A stretch of 7,365 nt of DNA from Actinomycetota bacterium (GTDB lineage: Bacteria > Acidobacteriota > Blastocatellia > Chloracidobacteriales > Chloracidobacteriaceae): contig JAAFHI010000146.1 in the NCBI GenBank assembly GCA_013298335.1, positions 1 through 7,365 on the forward strand, given 5' to 3'. The translations under genes were made by a program, and so were the position numbers. This document shows, piece by piece, positions 5,938-7,365 of this stretch. Every line of letters begins with the position of its first letter. Positions within the stretch are counted from its first letter, which is position 1. A model generated the notes under the pieces. It did no database searches, was not told the DNA's origin, and saw only the letters and a program-made list of their open reading frames with translations.

Positions 5938-6970
5938 ATTTCTCCGGCCCGGTCGCTTTTCACGGCTTTCCATCCTCGGATTTCTCCTTTTTCTTTTCCT
6001 TCCCGCAATGAACCCGACGGGCATCGCGTTGGTAAACGTCCCGCGCGCGGAAGACGTGAAAAAGGCGGTCAACGCGGTCCGTCCGTTTCAGGGCGCGGTG
6101 TTGATTGCGGGCGGTGAAAAGCCGGTCGTGCAACACGTCGAAGGATTCGCCGACCGGGAAAAGAAAATCCCGCTGACGGTCGAGAGCCGGTTTGTGGTCG
6201 GCTCGATTGCAAAACAGATTACGGCGGTGCTGATTTTACGATTGGTCGAGAAAGGGAAGGTTGATCTCGACGCCCCGGTCGGGAAATACCTCGATCTGAA
6301 GGCCGACTGGGCCGGTCAGGTCACGGTCCGCCACCTGCTTAACCATACTTCGGGAATCGTGGCGGAAGACCAGCCGCTCAAGGCCGAACCGGGAAAAACC
6401 TTCGCCTATTCGAATCTCGGGTTCGACCTGCTCGGACGGATCGTCGAGCGCGTTTCGAAAAAGCCCTTTTCGGCATCCGTTCTGGAACTGTTTCGAGTCA
6501 GCGGAATGAAACAGTCCTCGGTGCTCGAACCGGTCGCCAATCCCGGACTGGCCACCGGGTACGATGAAGTCTCGCTGCTCAACTTTTCGGTGGCTTCAAT
6601 GGCAGCGCAGTCGAAACATCCGGCTTCCGGCGGGATGGTTTCGACCGTGAACGACCTCGTTCGGTGGAATGCGGCACTCCACGGCGGAAAACTCCTTTCA
6701 AAGTCGGGCTATCAGGCGATGGTCACGCCGGGGATTCGACGGACGAATCGCTGGGGAGACATCGGCTACGGGTTCGGCCTTCAAATCACGACCAATGGTG
6801 GGCGGCTCGAATACAGCCACGGCGGATACGTCGCCGGTTTTCAGTCAACCCTGCTGTATTACCCCGAAACCCGCCGGACGGTCGTCATTCTCGAAAACGT
6901 GTCGTGGAATCTGGACGACACCACGCGGGCGTTCGCCCCGCATGACGCGGTTCGCGACCTCGTAAAATAG
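5930..6970 (+). CDS. Exported serine hydrolase, beta-lactamase class C / penicillin-binding-protein fold
   Basis: This protein belongs to the large serine hydrolase family (Pfam Beta-lactamase, PF00144), which includes AmpC beta-lactamases, D-alanyl-D-alanine peptidases and esterases. Active-site motifs are in the right order: S92-I-A-K95 (SxxK, with nucleophilic serine), Y160-S-N162 (YxN) and H297-G-G299 in place of the KTG box. Other family blocks are VTVRHLLNHTSGI (131-143), PASGGMVSTVNDLVRWNAAL (231-250) and YGFGLQI (280-286). Residues 1-12 are arginine-rich and 13-27 hydrophobic, suggesting a signal peptide or N-terminal anchor; the cleavage site is unclear. The GTG start at 5930 is supported by AAGGAAG at 5914-5920, nine bases upstream, and by the signal-like N-terminus. 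It overlaps pdxT by eight bases, so translation may be coupled. The true substrate cannot be read from sequence; the HGG box is common in non-lactamase members, so antibiotic resistance should not be assumed. Confidence 0.92.
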   Translation: MGRFLRPGRFSRLSILGFLLFLFLPAMNPTGIALVNVPRAEDVKKAVNAVRPFQGAVLIAGGEKPVVQHVEGFADREKKIPLTVESRFVVGSIAKQITAVLILRLVEKGKVDLDAPVGKYLDLKADWAGQVTVRHLLNHTSGIVAEDQPLKAEPGKTFAYSNLGFDLLGRIVERVSKKPFSASVLELFRVSGMKQSSVLEPVANPGLATGYDEVSLLNFSVASMAAQSKHPASGGMVSTVNDLVRWNAALHGGKLLSKSGYQAMVTPGIRRTNRWGDIGYGFGLQITTNGGRLEYSHGGYVAGFQSTLLYYPETRRTVVILENVSWNLDDTTRAFAPHDAVRDLVK

Positions 6971-7272
6971 AAAATTTGGTGCTGCCGGAAAGTATGTGGG
7001 GCAAAGTTCTGTTTCAAACCACCTTGCGGGCTCGTTCCGATGCGGCTTGCCGCCCGATGTGCGGAATGGCTACGCCTTTCCGTCCTGCGTCCCATCTCCA
7101 CCGCGAGGGGCTATGCCCCGAGCACATGTGTCGGGCTGAAGCCCTCAAATTTTTGAATCAACCGGTGCGGAAAGGCAGAGCCATTCCGCACATCGGGCGG
7201 CAAAGCCGCAATTGTCCCAATTTCAATTTCTCCCGACCCACAAACTTTCAGGTAGTGACGAAAATTTGAAGG
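6971..7272. other. Gene-poor stretch after the hydrolase gene
   Basis: No convincing gene is present. The small open frame at 6976-7269 reads across both arms of the long inverted repeat and has no recognisable protein features, so I do not call it. The first 70 bases hold no clear intrinsic terminator for the hydrolase gene. The remainder is dominated by the inverted repeat and the mini-palindromes described separately. Confidence 0.7.
7041..7210. repeat. Long imperfect inverted repeat made of mini-palindromes (REP-like)
   Basis: The arm at 7041-7082 (42 bases) is the reverse complement of 7168-7210 (43 bases), with one single-base gap and two adjacent mismatches. Within the arms and the 85-base loop are small hairpins with tiny loops: GCGGC-TT-GCCGC (7042-7053), GGC-TAC-GCC, GGGGC-TAT-GCCCC (7107-7119), GGGCT-GA-AGCCC (7133-7144), GGC-AGA-GCC and GCGGC-AAA-GCCGC. 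This resembles clustered repetitive extragenic palindromes. A transposase-derived mobile unit is possible, but no transposase is seen here. Confidence 0.85.
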
Positions 7273-7365
7273 ATGGAGCAGCCTGCGCACGCAATGACGG
7301 CGCCTGCCGCGTCGATGACGAAGGTTGCACAGGTGATGACGTCGCCTGCCACGTCGATGACGGAG
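7248..7365 (-). CDS. Possible C-terminal end of a heptad-repeat protein, partial, uncertain
   Basis: A minus-strand frame enters at the right edge and ends at a TGA (7250-7248) after 38 residues. It contains four consecutive V-I-x(5) heptads, rich in alanine, glycine and cysteine, and ends ILQIFVTT. The frame could be the tail of a repeat protein whose gene lies to the right. The plus strand is equally open through the same repeat, so the coding strand, or whether it codes at all, cannot be settled from this window. Confidence 0.2.
   Translation of the reverse strand, partial: SVIDVAGDVITCATFVIDAAGAVIACAGCSILQIFVTT
7273..7365. repeat. 21-bp tandem repeat, open on both strands, running off the window
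   Basis: From 7273 the sequence falls into units of 21 bases, each beginning ATG: 7273-7293, 7294-7314, 7315-7335, 7336-7356 and a partial unit to 7365. Units two and four are nearly identical (ATGACGNCGCCTGCC then RCGTCG). Because 21 is seven codons, each strand encodes a seven-residue repeat. The plus frame from ATG 7273 reads MEQPAHA, MTAPAAS, MTKVAQV, MTSPATS, MTE and has no good ribosome-binding site. The minus frame enters from the right edge, reads VIDVAGD, VITCATF, VIDAAGA, VIACAGC and stops at 7248-7250. Confidence 0.8.

Noticed and set aside
5930..6970. Interpretation of the hydrolase as an antibiotic-resistance beta-lactamase
   Set aside because: The SxxK and YxN motifs are shared by peptidases and esterases of this family, and the third box is HGG, not KTG, so resistance is not supported.
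6976..7269. Plus-strand open frame of 97 codons after the hydrolase gene
   Set aside because: It reads through both arms of the long inverted repeat, has no ribosome-binding site that I can see and no recognisable domain.

Overview
This is a GC-rich stretch of a bacterial chromosome. It carries six complete protein genes that look genuine, plus a seventh, DMT_YdcZ-type membrane protein gene on the minus strand. An MCE/MlaD-type lipid-transport protein suggests a diderm (Gram-negative) organism. Beyond that I cannot place the lineage. The intergenic 7-bp tandem repeats and the unfamiliar zinc-ribbon protein would fit an uncultured environmental phylum, but this is inference.

Layout: (1) 1-32, a 7-bp tandem repeat running up to an mlaD-like gene (33-1151). 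(2) 1152-1323, an intergenic leader with a near-consensus sigma70-type promoter, an inverted repeat and a second 7-bp repeat, followed by pgsA (1324-2109, TTG start). (3) A small membrane protein of unknown function (2144-2623), separated by a short hairpin from the convergent DMT_YdcZ gene (2639-3088, minus). (4) A divergent intergenic region with a candidate promoter, then an unrecognised 322-residue protein with an N-terminal zinc ribbon (3260-4228). (5) pdxS (4376-5263) and pdxT (5365-5937), the two subunits of PLP synthase, separated by a striking inverted array of a third 7-bp repeat. (6) A secreted or periplasmic serine hydrolase of the class C beta-lactamase fold (5930-6970), whose start overlaps pdxT. 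(7) 6971-7365, a gene-poor end with a long imperfect inverted repeat built of mini-palindromes, then 21-bp tandem repeats running off the window.

Functionally, the left part concerns the envelope: MCE lipid transport, phosphatidylglycerol synthesis and small membrane proteins. The right part is vitamin B6 synthesis: PdxT releases ammonia from glutamine and PdxS uses it to build PLP. The genes otherwise look like ordinary housekeeping neighbours.

The most unusual content is non-coding. Three unrelated intergenic regions each carry a different tandem repeat of exactly 7 bp, each close upstream of a start codon, and two of them are arranged as inverted repeats. I see no CRISPR array, tRNA, rRNA, transposase or phage gene, and no clear evidence of a new multi-gene system.
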